From Leclercia adecarboxylata (lineage in GTDB: Bacteria; Pseudomonadota; Gammaproteobacteria; Enterobacterales; Enterobacteriaceae), in NCBI GenBank assembly GCA_901472455.1, contig LR590464.1, positions 3,658,001 to 3,722,000 on the forward strand: a stretch of 64,000 bases of DNA, read 5' to 3'. Below the pieces are notes generated by a model. It was given only the letters and a program-made list of their open reading frames with translations, did not search any database and had not been told where the DNA came from. The position numbers were made by a program, and so were the translations under genes. Below, one piece after another: positions 18,651-28,018 of the stretch (positions within the stretch are counted from its first letter, which is position 1; each line of letters opens with the position of its first letter).

Positions 18651-19783
18651 TGCGCTGCCACTCGCGGACGCAGCAGTACCGCGGGCAGCGCCACCAGCGC
18701 CATCACCCAGAAGACCCCGTGTCCGAGATGCTGGTAAAGGAAGCCGGCAAAGACAGTCATGATCGCAATACTGCCGCCCATCGCCACGGCGGAGTAGACC
18801 GCCTGCAGACGGATCACATCGCTGCCTTTACGCGCCGAGATATAGCGCATCGCCGCCAGGTGGCATACCGTAAAGGTGCCGCAATGCAGGATCTGCGCGA
18901 CAATCAGCCACGGCAACTCGGTGGTCCAGCCCATGATCCCCCAGCGGGCAACGCCGCAGATGGCAGAGAGCAGGAGCAGATCCCGGGCACCAAAGCGGCG
19001 GAACAGCCGGTTACTGAGGGCAAAGATGATCACTTCCGCCACCACGCCCAGCGACCAGAGATAACCCACGGCAGACGCTGAATACCCGGCGCCCTGCCAG
19101 TAGATAGCGCTGAAGCCATAGTAGGCGGCATGCGCGCCCTGCAGCAGACAGACGCAGGCCAGGAAACGCCAGCTCTGGGCGACCAGCGAGCGCCATGCCG
19201 GCCAGCCTGCACTCTCCTGCTGACGGCTCTCGCCCTGCGGCATCACCGACGGGCGCAGCAGCATGCCGAGCAGCATCGACAGGATCCCGATACTCAACAG
19301 GGCCAGAATGGCCCGGTAGTCATACAGGCTGACGAGCTTACCCACCAGCGCCGAGCCAATCACAAAGGCAATCGACCCCCACAGCCGCACCCGGCCATAG
19401 TCCATGGTGATCTGCTTCTGCCAGGTATTGGCCAGCGCATCGGTCAGCGGCACCAGCGGCGAGAAGAAGAGGTTAAAGCCCACCATCACCACCACCAGCC
19501 AGGCAAACTGCTGGCTAACCCAGAAACCGGCCATAAATACCAGGGTGAGCAGCGCCAGCACGCGTACGGCTTTGATTAAAAGAGAGGGATCGCTGACGCG
19601 CGGCGCAATAAGCAGACTACCGAGAAAACGCGCCACCAGGCCCGAGCCAAGCAGAATGCCAATCATCTCCGGGGTGAGGCCAATTCCCTTGAGCCAGACG
19701 CTCCAGAAAGGCAGAAAAATACCGTAGCTAAAAAAGTAGGTGAAGTAGCTGAGCGCCAGCCAGCGTGTGGAATGCAAAACCAT
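18647..19783 (-). CDS. hcaT: MFS transporter HcaT
   Basis: A major-facilitator permease proposed to import 3-phenylpropionate. The start MVLHSTRWLALSYFTYFFSY at 19783 gives 378 residues and matches E. coli HcaT (379), so the longer upstream reading was rejected. About twelve hydrophobic segments are visible. The catabolic hca genes next to hcaT in E. coli are absent, so the true substrate here is open. It is convergent with csiE; 19784-20166 upstream holds no recognised partner. Confidence 0.85.
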   Translation of the reverse strand: MVLHSTRWLALSYFTYFFSYGIFLPFWSVWLKGIGLTPEMIGILLGSGLVARFLGSLLIAPRVSDPSLLIKAVRVLALLTLVFMAGFWVSQQFAWLVVVMVGFNLFFSPLVPLTDALANTWQKQITMDYGRVRLWGSIAFVIGSALVGKLVSLYDYRAILALLSIGILSMLLGMLLRPSVMPQGESRQQESAGWPAWRSLVAQSWRFLACVCLLQGAHAAYYGFSAIYWQGAGYSASAVGYLWSLGVVAEVIIFALSNRLFRRFGARDLLLLSAICGVARWGIMGWTTELPWLIVAQILHCGTFTVCHLAAMRYISARKGSDVIRLQAVYSAVAMGGSIAIMTVFAGFLYQHLGHGVFWVMALVALPAVLLRPRVAAH

Positions 19784-19862
19784 GAATCCCTCCCGTTTTG
19801 GAGGCGATAGTCTGGCGGTAAAAACAGGCTGGCGCAAGCGGGTATTAACAGTTGATTAACAG

Positions 19863-20040
19863 GTGCTGGCGATGCTCGCGACGAAAATCTCCACCGTGCT
19901 GTCGCTTTCATCCCTGCCACGGCTGCTCGTGGATAAGGAAAAAGCGCGCCTGCAACCCGCCGCCCCACGGGTTACTGCGGGAGCAACAGATCGTCGGCAC
20001 CGGTTATTTATTGGTGGAAGATACACCGGAGGCAGGCTAG
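19863..20040 (+). pseudogene. Possible decayed or frame-broken small coding region
   Basis: In the gene-poor stretch 19784-20166 the + strand reads MLATKISTVLSLSSLPRLLV then DKEKARLQPA in one frame. After a shift near 19955-19965 it continues as GLLREQQIVGTGYLLVEDT up to TAG at 20038-20040. The two halves look more protein-like together than alone. I recognise no family and see no clear ribosome site. It could be a remnant of lost hca-region genes, a small real gene with one base error, or chance. The rest of the gap shows only a weak inverted repeat (TCAGGCA..TGCCTGA). Confidence 0.2.
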
Positions 20041-20166
20041 CGGGCACATGCCGCAGTCAGGCAAATTTAAATCACCCTAATGCCTGATTTATGAGGAAAA
20101 CCTGAATGGCGGGGCGGCATTTTGTGTATTAGCTTTAAGATAAATGCCCTGCATAGCGAGCCTGCC

Positions 20167-20590
20167 ATGAACAGTTTACGGTATTTCGATTTTGGTCAGT
20201 CCCGGGCGCTGATTCTGTTGATCGCCCGTCTCGCCCTCATCCTGCTGTTTATTATATTCGGCGTGCCAAAGATGTTCGGTTTTGACGGCACGGTGCAATA
20301 CATGGCGAAGCTGGGCGCCCCGATGCCGATGCTGGCGGCCATCGTGGCGGTGATCATGGAAGTGCCCGCCGCCATTCTGATCGTGCTCGGCTTTTTTACC
20401 CGCCCGCTGGCCGTGCTGTTTGTCTTTTATACCCTGGGTACGGCGGTGATTGGGCACCACTACTGGGATATGAGTGGCGATGCGGTAATGCCGAATATGA
20501 TTAACTTCTTTTAAGAACATCAGTATTGCTGGCGGTTTTCTGCTGTTGGCGGTCGCCGGGCCAGGCGCCATCTCCATCGACCAACGTTAG
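20167..20590 (+). CDS. DoxX-family inner-membrane protein
   Basis: A small membrane protein with four hydrophobic segments; the motif [20 protein letters not shown] near the N-terminus marks the DoxX/YqjF family, whose function is mostly unknown. Some members are linked to redox or thiol stress. ATG at 20167 was chosen because the in-frame upstream extension lacks family similarity. An extra T in 20509-20512 produces an early stop. Without it the protein continues [20 protein letters not shown] to TAG at 20588 (140 residues). A strong terminator follows. Confidence 0.8.
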
Positions 20591-20598
20591 CCATAAAA

Positions 20599-20620
20599 AA
20601 AGGCCGCATACGCGGCCTTT
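20599..20620. terminator. Bidirectional rho-independent terminator
   Basis: AAAGGCCGC-ATAC-GCGGCCTTT gives a 9-bp stem, with an A run on the left and T's on the right, between the convergent DoxX gene and glyA. It can serve both. Confidence 0.85.
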
Positions 20621-20636
20621 ATTCTGCGGGGCAGAC

Positions 20637-21890
20637 TTATGCGTAAACCGGGAAGCGCGCGCAGATATCCAGCACTTTGGCTTTCACGCGTTCGATAACG
20701 GCTTCGTCATTGATGTTGTCCAGCACGTCACACATCCAGCCAGCCAGCTCTTTCACTTCCGCTTCTTTAAAGCCGCGGCGAGTAACAGCCGGAGAACCGA
20801 TACGGATACCGGAGGTCACGAACGGACTCTTCGGATCGTTTGGTACGCTGTTTTTGTTGACGGTGATGTTGGCGCGGCCCAGGGCAGCGTCAGCTTCTTT
20901 ACCGGTCAGGTTTTTTATCAACCAGATCCAGCAGGAACAGGTGGTTTTCAGTCCCGCCGGAGACCACTTTGTAGCCACGGTTCAGGAACACTTCCACCAT
21001 CGCTTTGGCGTTCTTAGCAACCTGCTGCTGGTAAACTTTGAACTCAGGCTCCATCGCTTCTTTCAGCGCCACAGCTTTCGCGGCGATGACGTGCATCAGT
21101 GGGCCGCCCTGCGCGCTTGGGAAAACTGCGGAGTTCAGTTTTTTATACAGCTCTTCGTCACCGCCCTTCGCCAGGATCAGGCCACCGCGTGGGCCCGCCA
21201 AGGTTTTGTGGGTGGTAGTAGTAACGACGTGCGCGTGTGGAACCGGGTTCGGGTAAACACCTGCGGCAATCAGACCGGCAACGTGCGCCATGTCCACGAA
21301 CAGGTAAGCACCGATGCTGTCGGCGATTTCACGCATTTTTGCCCAGTCAACCACACCGGAGTAAGCAGAGAAGCCACCGATAATCATCTTCGGCTTGTGC
21401 TCTTTAGCCTGCTTCGCCATGTCTTCGTAGTCGATTTTACCGGACTCATCGATACCGTAAGGGATGATGTTGTACAGCTTGCCGGAGAAGTTAACCGGGG
21501 AGCCGTGAGTCAGGTGGCCGCCCTGCGCCAGGTTCATACCCAGCACTGTATCGCCCGGCTGCAGCAGCGCGGTGTAAACAGCGAAGTTAGCCTGAGAGCC
21601 AGAGTGCGGTTGGACGTTCGCGTAGTCTGCGCCAAACAGCTCTTTAGCACGGTCAATCGCCAGCTGTTCAACGATATCAACGTACTCGCAACCGCCGTAG
21701 TAGCGCTTGCCCGGGTAACCTTCAGCGTATTTGTTGGTCAGCTGAGAACCCTGCGCCTGCATAACGCGCGGCTGGTGTAGTTTTCGGAGGCGATCAGTTC
21801 GATGTGCTCTTCCTGACGTACTTTTTCCTGCTCCATAGCCTGCCACAGTTCGGCATCATAATCGGCAATGTTCATTTCACGCTTTAACAT
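20637..21890 (-). CDS. glyA: Serine hydroxymethyltransferase
   Basis: GlyA interconverts serine and glycine with tetrahydrofolate and feeds one-carbon units to purine, thymidylate and methionine synthesis. The PLP lysine lies in [15 protein letters not shown]. Two base errors disturb the frame: a G missing near 21770 (NYTSPRVM) and an extra T in 20911-20916 (VDKNLTG). They cancel, so the corrected length is 417 residues, as in E. coli. A PurR box lies about 120 bp upstream of the ATG, consistent with purine control. Confidence 0.95.
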
Positions 21891-22009
21891 CCGCATCTCC
21901 TGACTCAGCTAACAAGTAAATTTTTGCCTGAAAAAAGGCGGTCCAGTTGGACGACGGGCAACAGTATAACTGATTAGCAGAGTGATAACAGGTCTTGACA
22001 AACGATTTT

Positions 22010-22025
22010 ACGCAAACGTTTACCT
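22010..22025 (-). promoter_or_regulatory. PurR box upstream of glyA
   Basis: ACGCAAACGTTTACCT matches the PurR consensus (ACGCAAACGTTTNCNT) perfectly. The glyA-hmp gap, 21891-22196, contains it. In E. coli PurR represses glyA from an equivalent site. Confidence 0.85.
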
Positions 22026-22146
22026 ACCCGCCACGCAAGGGTTTGAGGAATAACGCACTCCCCTTATAAAGCGGATTTCTTTTCAGGTTTGTGATGCAGC
22101 TAATTCATGTTGCAAAGAACCATTTACAACGCAGGGTTATTTTCTA

Positions 22147-22170
22147 TAAGATGCATATAAAATACATCAT
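22147..22170 (+). promoter_or_regulatory. NsrR operator of hmp
   Basis: A dyad AAGATGCAT-N6-ATACATCATT lies 27 bp before the hmp ATG and matches the NsrR site of E. coli hmp closely. NsrR is a nitric-oxide-sensing repressor, so hmp should be induced by NO. Confidence 0.8.
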
Positions 22171-22196
22171 TAAAGTAACATTTGAAGGAAGCTGCT

Positions 22197-23387
22197 ATGT
22201 TAGACGCCCAAACCATCGCTACCGTTAAAGCCACTATTCCCCTGCTGGTCGAAACCGGTCCTAAACTCACCGCCCATTTCTACGATCGCATGTTCGCGCA
22301 CAACCCGGAGCTTAAAGAGATTTTCAACATGAGCAACCAGCGTAACGGCGATCAGCGTGAAGCGTTGTTTAACGCCATCGCCGCCTACGCCAGCAACATT
22401 GAGAATCTGCCGGCGCTGCTGCCAGCGGTGGAAAAAATCGCCCAGAAACACACCAGCTTCCAGATCAAACCGGAGCAGTACAACATCGTTGGCAGTCACC
22501 TGCTGGCTACCCTGGATGAGATGTTCAGCCCGGGTCAGGAAGTGCTGGATGCGTGGGGCAAAGCCTACGGCGTGCTGGCTAACGTCTTTATCAACCGGGA
22601 AGCAGAGATTTACAGTGAGCACGCCAGTAAGAATGGCGGCTGGGAAGGCACCCGCGCCTTCCGTATCGTAGAAAAAACCCCGCGCAGCGCGCTTATCACC
22701 AGCTTTGAATTCGAGCCAGTCGACGGCAAGCCGGTTGCCGACTACCAGCCGGGCCAGTATCTGGGCGTGTGGCTGAAGCCGGAAGGCTTCCCGCATCAGG
22801 AGATCCGTCAGTACTCCCTGACCCGCAAGCCAAACGGCAAAGGCTATCGTATTGCGGTGAAACGCGAAGAAGGCGGTCAGGTTTCTACCTGGCTGCATGA
22901 CAAAGCCAACGTCGGTGATGTGGTGCATCTGGCAGCGCCAGCAGGCGATTTCTTTATGGCGGTGGAATCTACTACGCCGGTGACGCTGATCTCTGCCGGG
23001 GTCGGTCAGACCCCAATGCTGGCGATGCTGGATACGCTGGCGAAATCGCAGCATAACGCGCAGGTAAACTGGTTCCATGCGGCTGAAAATGGCGATGTGC
23101 ATGCGTTTGACGACGAGGTTAAAACCATTGCCGCCGATCTGGCGAACTTTAATGCGCACACCTGGTATCGTCAGCCGAGCGACAACGATCGTGCCCTGGC
23201 GCTGTTTGGCAGCGAAGGCCTGATGAATTTAGGCCACTATAAAGCGCTGTTCAGCGCCCCGGATATGCAGTTCTATGTCTGTGGTCCGGTGGTGTTTATG
23301 CAGTTTGCCGCCCAGCAACTCCTTGAGCTGGGCGTGAACAAAGACAACATTCACTACGAATGTTTCGGCCCGCATAAAGTGCTGTAA
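22197..23387 (+). CDS. hmp: Flavohaemoglobin, nitric oxide dioxygenase
   Basis: Hmp turns NO and O2 into nitrate using NAD(P)H, in the cytoplasm. The N-terminal globin domain has the proximal haem ligand His85 plus Tyr29 and Gln53 of the distal pocket. The FAD domain includes [11 protein letters not shown] and the NAD domain [14 protein letters not shown]. Its 396 residues equal E. coli Hmp, and the frame is clean. It is divergent from glyA, carries its own NsrR operator and has a strong terminator right after it. Confidence 0.96.
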   Translation: MLDAQTIATVKATIPLLVETGPKLTAHFYDRMFAHNPELKEIFNMSNQRNGDQREALFNAIAAYASNIENLPALLPAVEKIAQKHTSFQIKPEQYNIVGSHLLATLDEMFSPGQEVLDAWGKAYGVLANVFINREAEIYSEHASKNGGWEGTRAFRIVEKTPRSALITSFEFEPVDGKPVADYQPGQYLGVWLKPEGFPHQEIRQYSLTRKPNGKGYRIAVKREEGGQVSTWLHDKANVGDVVHLAAPAGDFFMAVESTTPVTLISAGVGQTPMLAMLDTLAKSQHNAQVNWFHAAENGDVHAFDDEVKTIAADLANFNAHTWYRQPSDNDRALALFGSEGLMNLGHYKALFSAPDMQFYVCGPVVFMQFAAQQLLELGVNKDNIHYECFGPHKVL

Positions 23388-23390
23388 TGC

Positions 23391-23420
23391 AAAAGCCCCT
23401 CCGAAGAGGGGCTTTTTTTT
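23391..23420 (+). terminator. Rho-independent terminator of hmp
   Basis: AAAAGCCCCTC-CGAA-GAGGGGCTTTT followed by more T's, starting four bases after the hmp stop codon. Confidence 0.9.
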
Positions 23421-23462
23421 GACTGGCGGTGCTGCGCTTGTGCAGGCCGACGGGTTGTACAG

Positions 23463-23488
23463 GCCGGGTACGTGCTGCGCCACCCGGC
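23463..23488. repeat. REP-like palindrome between hmp and glnB
   Basis: GCCGGGT (23463-23469) and ACCCGGC (23482-23488) form the ends of a REP-type stem just after the glnB end. It may stabilise the 3' end of the glnB message. Confidence 0.5.
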
Positions 23489-23494
23489 AAAGTT

Positions 23495-23887
<393 letters not shown>

Positions 23888-23912
23888 TCATATTCAGGCG
23901 GAATTTAGGGTA

Positions 23913-25251
23913 TCACTCTTTAAAATCGTTTGCTTCCAGCTCGTGGCGCGACAGCAGCTTATAGAACTCGGTGCGGTTGCGCCCGGCCATGCGTGCGGCA
24001 TGGGTCACGTTGCCTTTGGTGATTTGCAGCAACTTACGCAGATAGTTAAGTTCAAACTGGTTGCGGGCCTCGACGAAGGTCGGCAGGGCGGTGTTTTCCC
24101 CCTCCAGCGCCTGCTCTACCAACGCATCGCTGATGACCGGCGAGGAGGTGAGCGCCACGCACTGCTCAATCACGTTCACCAGCTGGCGCACGTTGCCGGG
24201 CCAACTGGCGGTCATCAGCCGCTTCATCGCGTCGGTGGAGAACGCCCGCACAAAAGGCTTATGCCGCTCGGCAGACTGGCGCAACAGCTGGGTAGCCAGC
24301 AGCGGAATATCTTCCGCCCGCTCAGCCAGCGCCGGGATCTTCAGGTTGACCACATTGAGACGATAGAAGGAGGTCCTCGCGGAACTCGTTGCGCGCCATT
24401 GCCTTAGGCAGATCCCGGTGGGTAGCCGAGATAATGCGCACATTGATGTCGATATCGCGGTTACTGCCGAGCGGCCTGACCTTGCGCTCCTGCAAAACGC
24501 GCAGCAGTTTGACCTGCAGAGGCGCAGGCATATCGCCAATTTCATCGAGGAACAACGTACCGCCTTCCGCGGCCTGGAACAGCCCTTCCCGGCTGCTGAC
24601 CGCGCCGGTAAAAGCACCGCGCGCATGACCAAACAGCTCTGACTCCAGCAGTTGCTCGGGCAGTGCCCCGCAGTTGATGGCAATAAAGGCATTTTTGCCG
24701 CGCGGACTGGCGTTGTGAATGGCCTGGGCGAGGATCTCTTTCCCGGTGCCGCTCTGGCCGTTAATCAGTACGCTGACATCGGATTGCGCCACCATCCGCG
24801 CCTGCTCCAGCAGCCGCAGCATGATTGGACTGCGGGTAACAATCGACTCCCGCCACGTCTCATCGCCGGACGGCGCGGCATGCTCCAGCGCATCATCGAT
24901 CGCTTTGTAGAGCGCCTCTTTGTCCACCGGCTTGGTAAGGAAGCTAAAGACCCCCTGCTGGGTGGCCGCAACTGCATCCGGGATCGAGCCGTGGGCGGTG
25001 AGGATAATCACCGGCATGCCGGGCTGCAGCTTCTGGATCTCGGTAAACAGCTGCATGCCGTCCATTTCATCCATCCGCAGATCGCTGATGACCAGATCGA
25101 TTTTCTCGCGCCCCAGCACCTTCAGCCCTTCCTGACCGCTTTCGGCGGTCACCACACTGTAACCTTCGCTCACCAGACGCATGCCCAGCAGCTTCAGCAA
25201 CCCAGGGTCGTCATCCACCAGCAAAAGATGCGCAGGTTTTCGGCTTGTCAT
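23913..25251 (-). CDS. glrR: Sigma-54 response regulator GlrR
   Basis: GlrR activates the sigma-54 promoter of glmY (and of rpoE in E. coli). It has a receiver domain with phospho-acceptor Asp57, an AAA+ domain with Walker A GQSGTGKE and the sigma-54-contact loop GAFTGA, then a Fis-type HTH (THAARMAGRNRTEFYKLL). An extra base at about 24369-24370 breaks the frame within REDLFYRLN; corrected length is 445 residues. It is the third gene of glrK-qseG-glrR. Its likely binding sites are at 27803-27916. Confidence 0.93.
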
Positions 25252-25293
25252 GGCTTTCCGTCCTCTTGTTTCGGGGTCTCCGCCGCGTCGCCA

Positions 25294-25987
25294 TCAACGG
25301 GGGATGTCCGCACTCTTCGGCGCATCTGGCAGATAGTTACTGACCGGCTTACGGGTGGAGAGCTGCCGTTCAATATCGGTCAGGTTTTCCAGCTTCCGGG
25401 TGGTGGTATCCAGCTGCGTGCGTAAATATTGCTGCTGCTGGCGCAGGGTATCCAGTTCGCCGTCGGTCGTCTGCTGTAGTTTGCCGTAGCGGGAACGCTC
25501 CTCTGCCAGCTGCAGCTGCAATACCTGCCCATGTCGCCACAGTTGATACAGCGGGCGCACCTGGGCGGGGATCTGCGGGCTTAGTGCATCCAGCCGGGTG
25601 GTCAACGTTCGCCGCTCCACCGGGTTAATTTTGGCATTCGCCAGCAGGATGCCGCGTTTAAAGCTCTCCTGCCAGGTATCATCGGTCCATCCGCGCGCCT
25701 CTGCACGCGCGGCGACGGGTGAGAGGCGATCCGCGCAGTCCATGCCGCGCAGCCAGTAGAGCGGGTTACTGTCGGTCTCTTTACCGTGCAGCTGCCAGAT
25801 ATTATTGCAGTCGGTAGAAAGGAAATCTGCCAGCTGATGTTCAGGCAATTTTTCATCCTGCTTGTCGCTGATAGCGGGGACCGGCGCATGGGTGACGCAT
25901 CCGGCCAACAGCAGGCAGGGAAGGCTCAGGCGGATAAAGTGGCCGGAAAATACCGCGCTAATGGCGCGGGAAAAAGACGTGTGACAT
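25294..25987 (-). CDS. qseG: Outer-membrane lipoprotein QseG
   Basis: QseG is an outer-membrane lipoprotein that interacts with the sensor GlrK (QseE) and modulates its activity. A signal peptide with lipobox LLLAGC puts lipidation at Cys30. The C-terminal half is a coiled coil (RYGKLQQTTDGELDTLRQQQ). An extra A/T in the run 25971-25975 separates the ATG at 25987 from the rest. After correction the protein has 230 residues, near the 237 of E. coli. It lies between glrK and glrR. Confidence 0.88.
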
Positions 25988-26004
25988 ACTCACCAGACTT
26001 AGAT

Positions 26005-27439
26005 TCATTTCAGTGATTTTTCCGACTCAAGCGGCAGTTCGATGCGAAAACAGACATCGGTACGGTCGTCAGTGACAAGATTAAGCTCTCCCTGCATACG
26101 ACGAATACAGTCGCGGGCGATGCTCAACCCCAGACCGCTTCCCTTAACCGCCCCTTTGCGCTGATGGCTACCCTGGTAAAAGGGTTCGAAGATCATCGCT
26201 TTTTCATCGTCGGGGATCGGATTTCCGGTGTTGGCCACATCGATACAGACTCGCGAGCCGCGCGTAAAACTGCGAATATAAATGGTACCGGATTCAATGC
26301 CATAGTGCACCGCGTTGGAATAAAGATTATCCAGCACGCTCATCAGTAGCATGGGTTCGGCTAAACAGGCGGGCGTCGAAAGTGCCAGCTCAGTATGCAT
26401 CATTTTAGCGCGTGCAGGCAGGCTGTGAGCGGAGAGCACCATATCTACCAGCGGCGCCAGCTCCACCCGTTCCAGCTCGGGCATGCCGTCGGCCAGTTTT
26501 CGGTTGTAGTCGAGCAACTGCTCAATCAGCTTTTGCAGATTACGGCTGCTGGCATCGAGGATCTCTACAATCTCTCCCTGCTCCGGTGTCAGCGGTCCGG
26601 CCACTTCGTCAGCCAGCAGTTCAGTGCCCTCGCGCATACTGGCGAGAGGGGTTTTCAGTTCGTGGGAGATATGGCGTAAAAACTGGTGGCGCTGGGATTC
26701 TAGCCACGCCAGCCGCTCTGAGAGCCAGATGATGCGTTGCCCAACCGAGCGTAACTCGCGCGGGCCGGTAAAGACCACGGTATTGCCCAGCGAGCGCCCC
26801 TCCCCCAGTCGGTTAATCATCCGCTCGATGCCTTTGACCGGGCCGATGATCATACGGGTTAAAGAGCAGGACCAGCCCCAGGCTGACCAGAAACAGCACC
26901 AGCGCCTGCCAGCCGAAGAACTGGCCGCGCTCGGCAATTTCCTGCTGAAGCTGTTGCCCGCGGGAGAAGATCACCGCCCGGGTCGCCTGCACCATCTCGG
27001 CATTCGCATTGGCGAAAGCCTCCAGCTTTAACGCAGCCAGCGCATCGGGGCCACTATTGAGACACTGGAGCTGCGACAACGCATTGATATCCTGGCGTAA
27101 GGCCTGGTAGAGCTTATCGTCCGGTAACACGCCGGCATGGGCGTCGAGCATTTCGCTGTAGCGCTTACGCTGATTCTGGTACACCCGCGCCAGGGTTTGA
27201 TCGTCAAGCACGCAATACTGCCGGTAGCTGCGTTCCATCTCCAGCGCGGCATTGGTCATCGCCTCGCTGCGGCGAGCATCAATCAGGGTGGTCCGGTTGG
27301 TAAGCGCCGCCTGGGCGCTGAGGGCGTTCAGGCTTTGCCATGCCTGCCATGCAAGCACCAGCAGAGGCAGCAGGATCAGCAGAAATGCCATCATAACTAA
27401 CTGTCGCAAGGAGCGAGGGAAAACAGGCCAGCGTTTCAA
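26005..27439 (-). CDS. glrK: Sensor histidine kinase GlrK
   Basis: The membrane sensor kinase that phosphorylates GlrR. It has an N-terminal transmembrane helix, a periplasmic helical sensor region, a second helix, a HAMP linker, the H box FLRHISHELKTPL and the ATPase motifs DNLYSNAVHYG and GSGLGLSIARD. The start codon is TTG at 27439 (MKRWPVFPRS), fitted by similarity to E. coli. An extra base in 26859-26863 interrupts the second membrane helix (VLLFTRMIIGP). Corrected length is 477 residues. The glmY gene lies directly upstream. Confidence 0.92.
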
Positions 27440-27498
27440 CGCATTACTCTCTGTTGCGAGGGGGTAAAAGGATGCTAGCTGGACAACCCTTCAGATAC

Positions 27499-27685
27499 AA
27501 CAAAAGCCGGGTTAAAAACCCGGCTTTGTTGTGGAATGAGGCGGTGCCTAACTCGACGTTTCGCCCTGGGTCTGATAAAGCAACGCTATGATCAGTAGTT
27601 GGACGGCAGGCACCTTTTTGTGCGTCATTCGAAGTTTATGTAGCACGTCCCGAAGGGGCTGACATAAGAAGGTGAATGAGCCACT
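27499..27685 (-). ncRNA. glmY: Small RNA GlmY
   Basis: GlmY raises glucosamine-6-phosphate synthase levels by sequestering the adaptor RapZ, so that GlmZ stays intact and activates glmS. The segment matches E. coli GlmY nearly base for base from its 5' end (AGTGGCTCATTCACC) through the central hairpin GTCAGCCCCTTCGGGACGTG to the 3' terminator stem GCCGGGT..ACCCGGC with T's. It lies between purL and glrK as in E. coli. A sigma-54 promoter and GlrR sites lie upstream. Confidence 0.95.
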
Positions 27686-27696
27686 GGTTATTATTT

Positions 27697-27713
27697 ATGC
27701 AACAGATGTGCCA
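27697..27713 (-). promoter_or_regulatory. Sigma-54 promoter of glmY
   Basis: The minus strand reads TGGCACATCTGTTGCAT: the -24 (TGGCAC) and -12 (TTGCA) elements have the right 5-bp gap and lie about 13 bp before the expected glmY 5' end. In E. coli a sigma-70 promoter overlaps the same start. Confidence 0.9.
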
Positions 27714-27802
27714 TATTGCAAATAAAAATATTAAATCGTTAATTTATATAATATTTTATAACCTTATACGGTAATTGCGGGCGGAATGATTTTCAGGCTA
27801 TC

Positions 27803-27916
27803 TGTCGCTTATCAGCAACACCCTGGCAGGGTTATTAGTCGTTCTATTAAAATCAATAGGTTATGTGTCGCCATTTGGCGACACTGAAAAACAGGGGTTG
27901 TCGCATATTTGCGACA
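27803..27916 (-). promoter_or_regulatory. Three GlrR binding sites upstream of glmY
   Basis: TGTC-N10-GACA occurs perfectly at 27866-27883 and 27899-27916, and as TGTC-N10-AACA at 27803-27820. The layout matches the three GlrR sites known upstream of enterobacterial glmY. The A/T-rich DNA between sites and promoter could hold an IHF bend. Confidence 0.88.
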
Positions 27917-27990
27917 CCGGGAAATAGCCAGCAGAACACGACGCGATGCCTTCGCCCTACCCTCTTTCTTTTAGAGAGAAGACAAACAAA

Positions 27991-28012
27991 AACGGCAACC
28001 GAAGTTGCCGTT
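27991..28012 (-). terminator. Rho-independent terminator of purL
   Basis: AACGGCAAC-CGAA-GTTGCCGTT stem of 9 bp; on the minus strand it is followed by T's. It begins seven bases after the purL stop. Confidence 0.85.
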
Positions 28013-28018
28013 CTGGAC

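Noticed and set aside
19784..19837. A longer N-terminus for HcaT starting at 19837
   Set aside because: The extra 18 residues do not match HcaT; MVLHSTRW at 19783 gives the family length.
27440..28018. A protein-coding frame at 27863-28210 upstream of glmY
   Set aside because: It runs across the GlrR sites and the purL terminator into purL antisense, has no family match, and is explained by known regulatory DNA.
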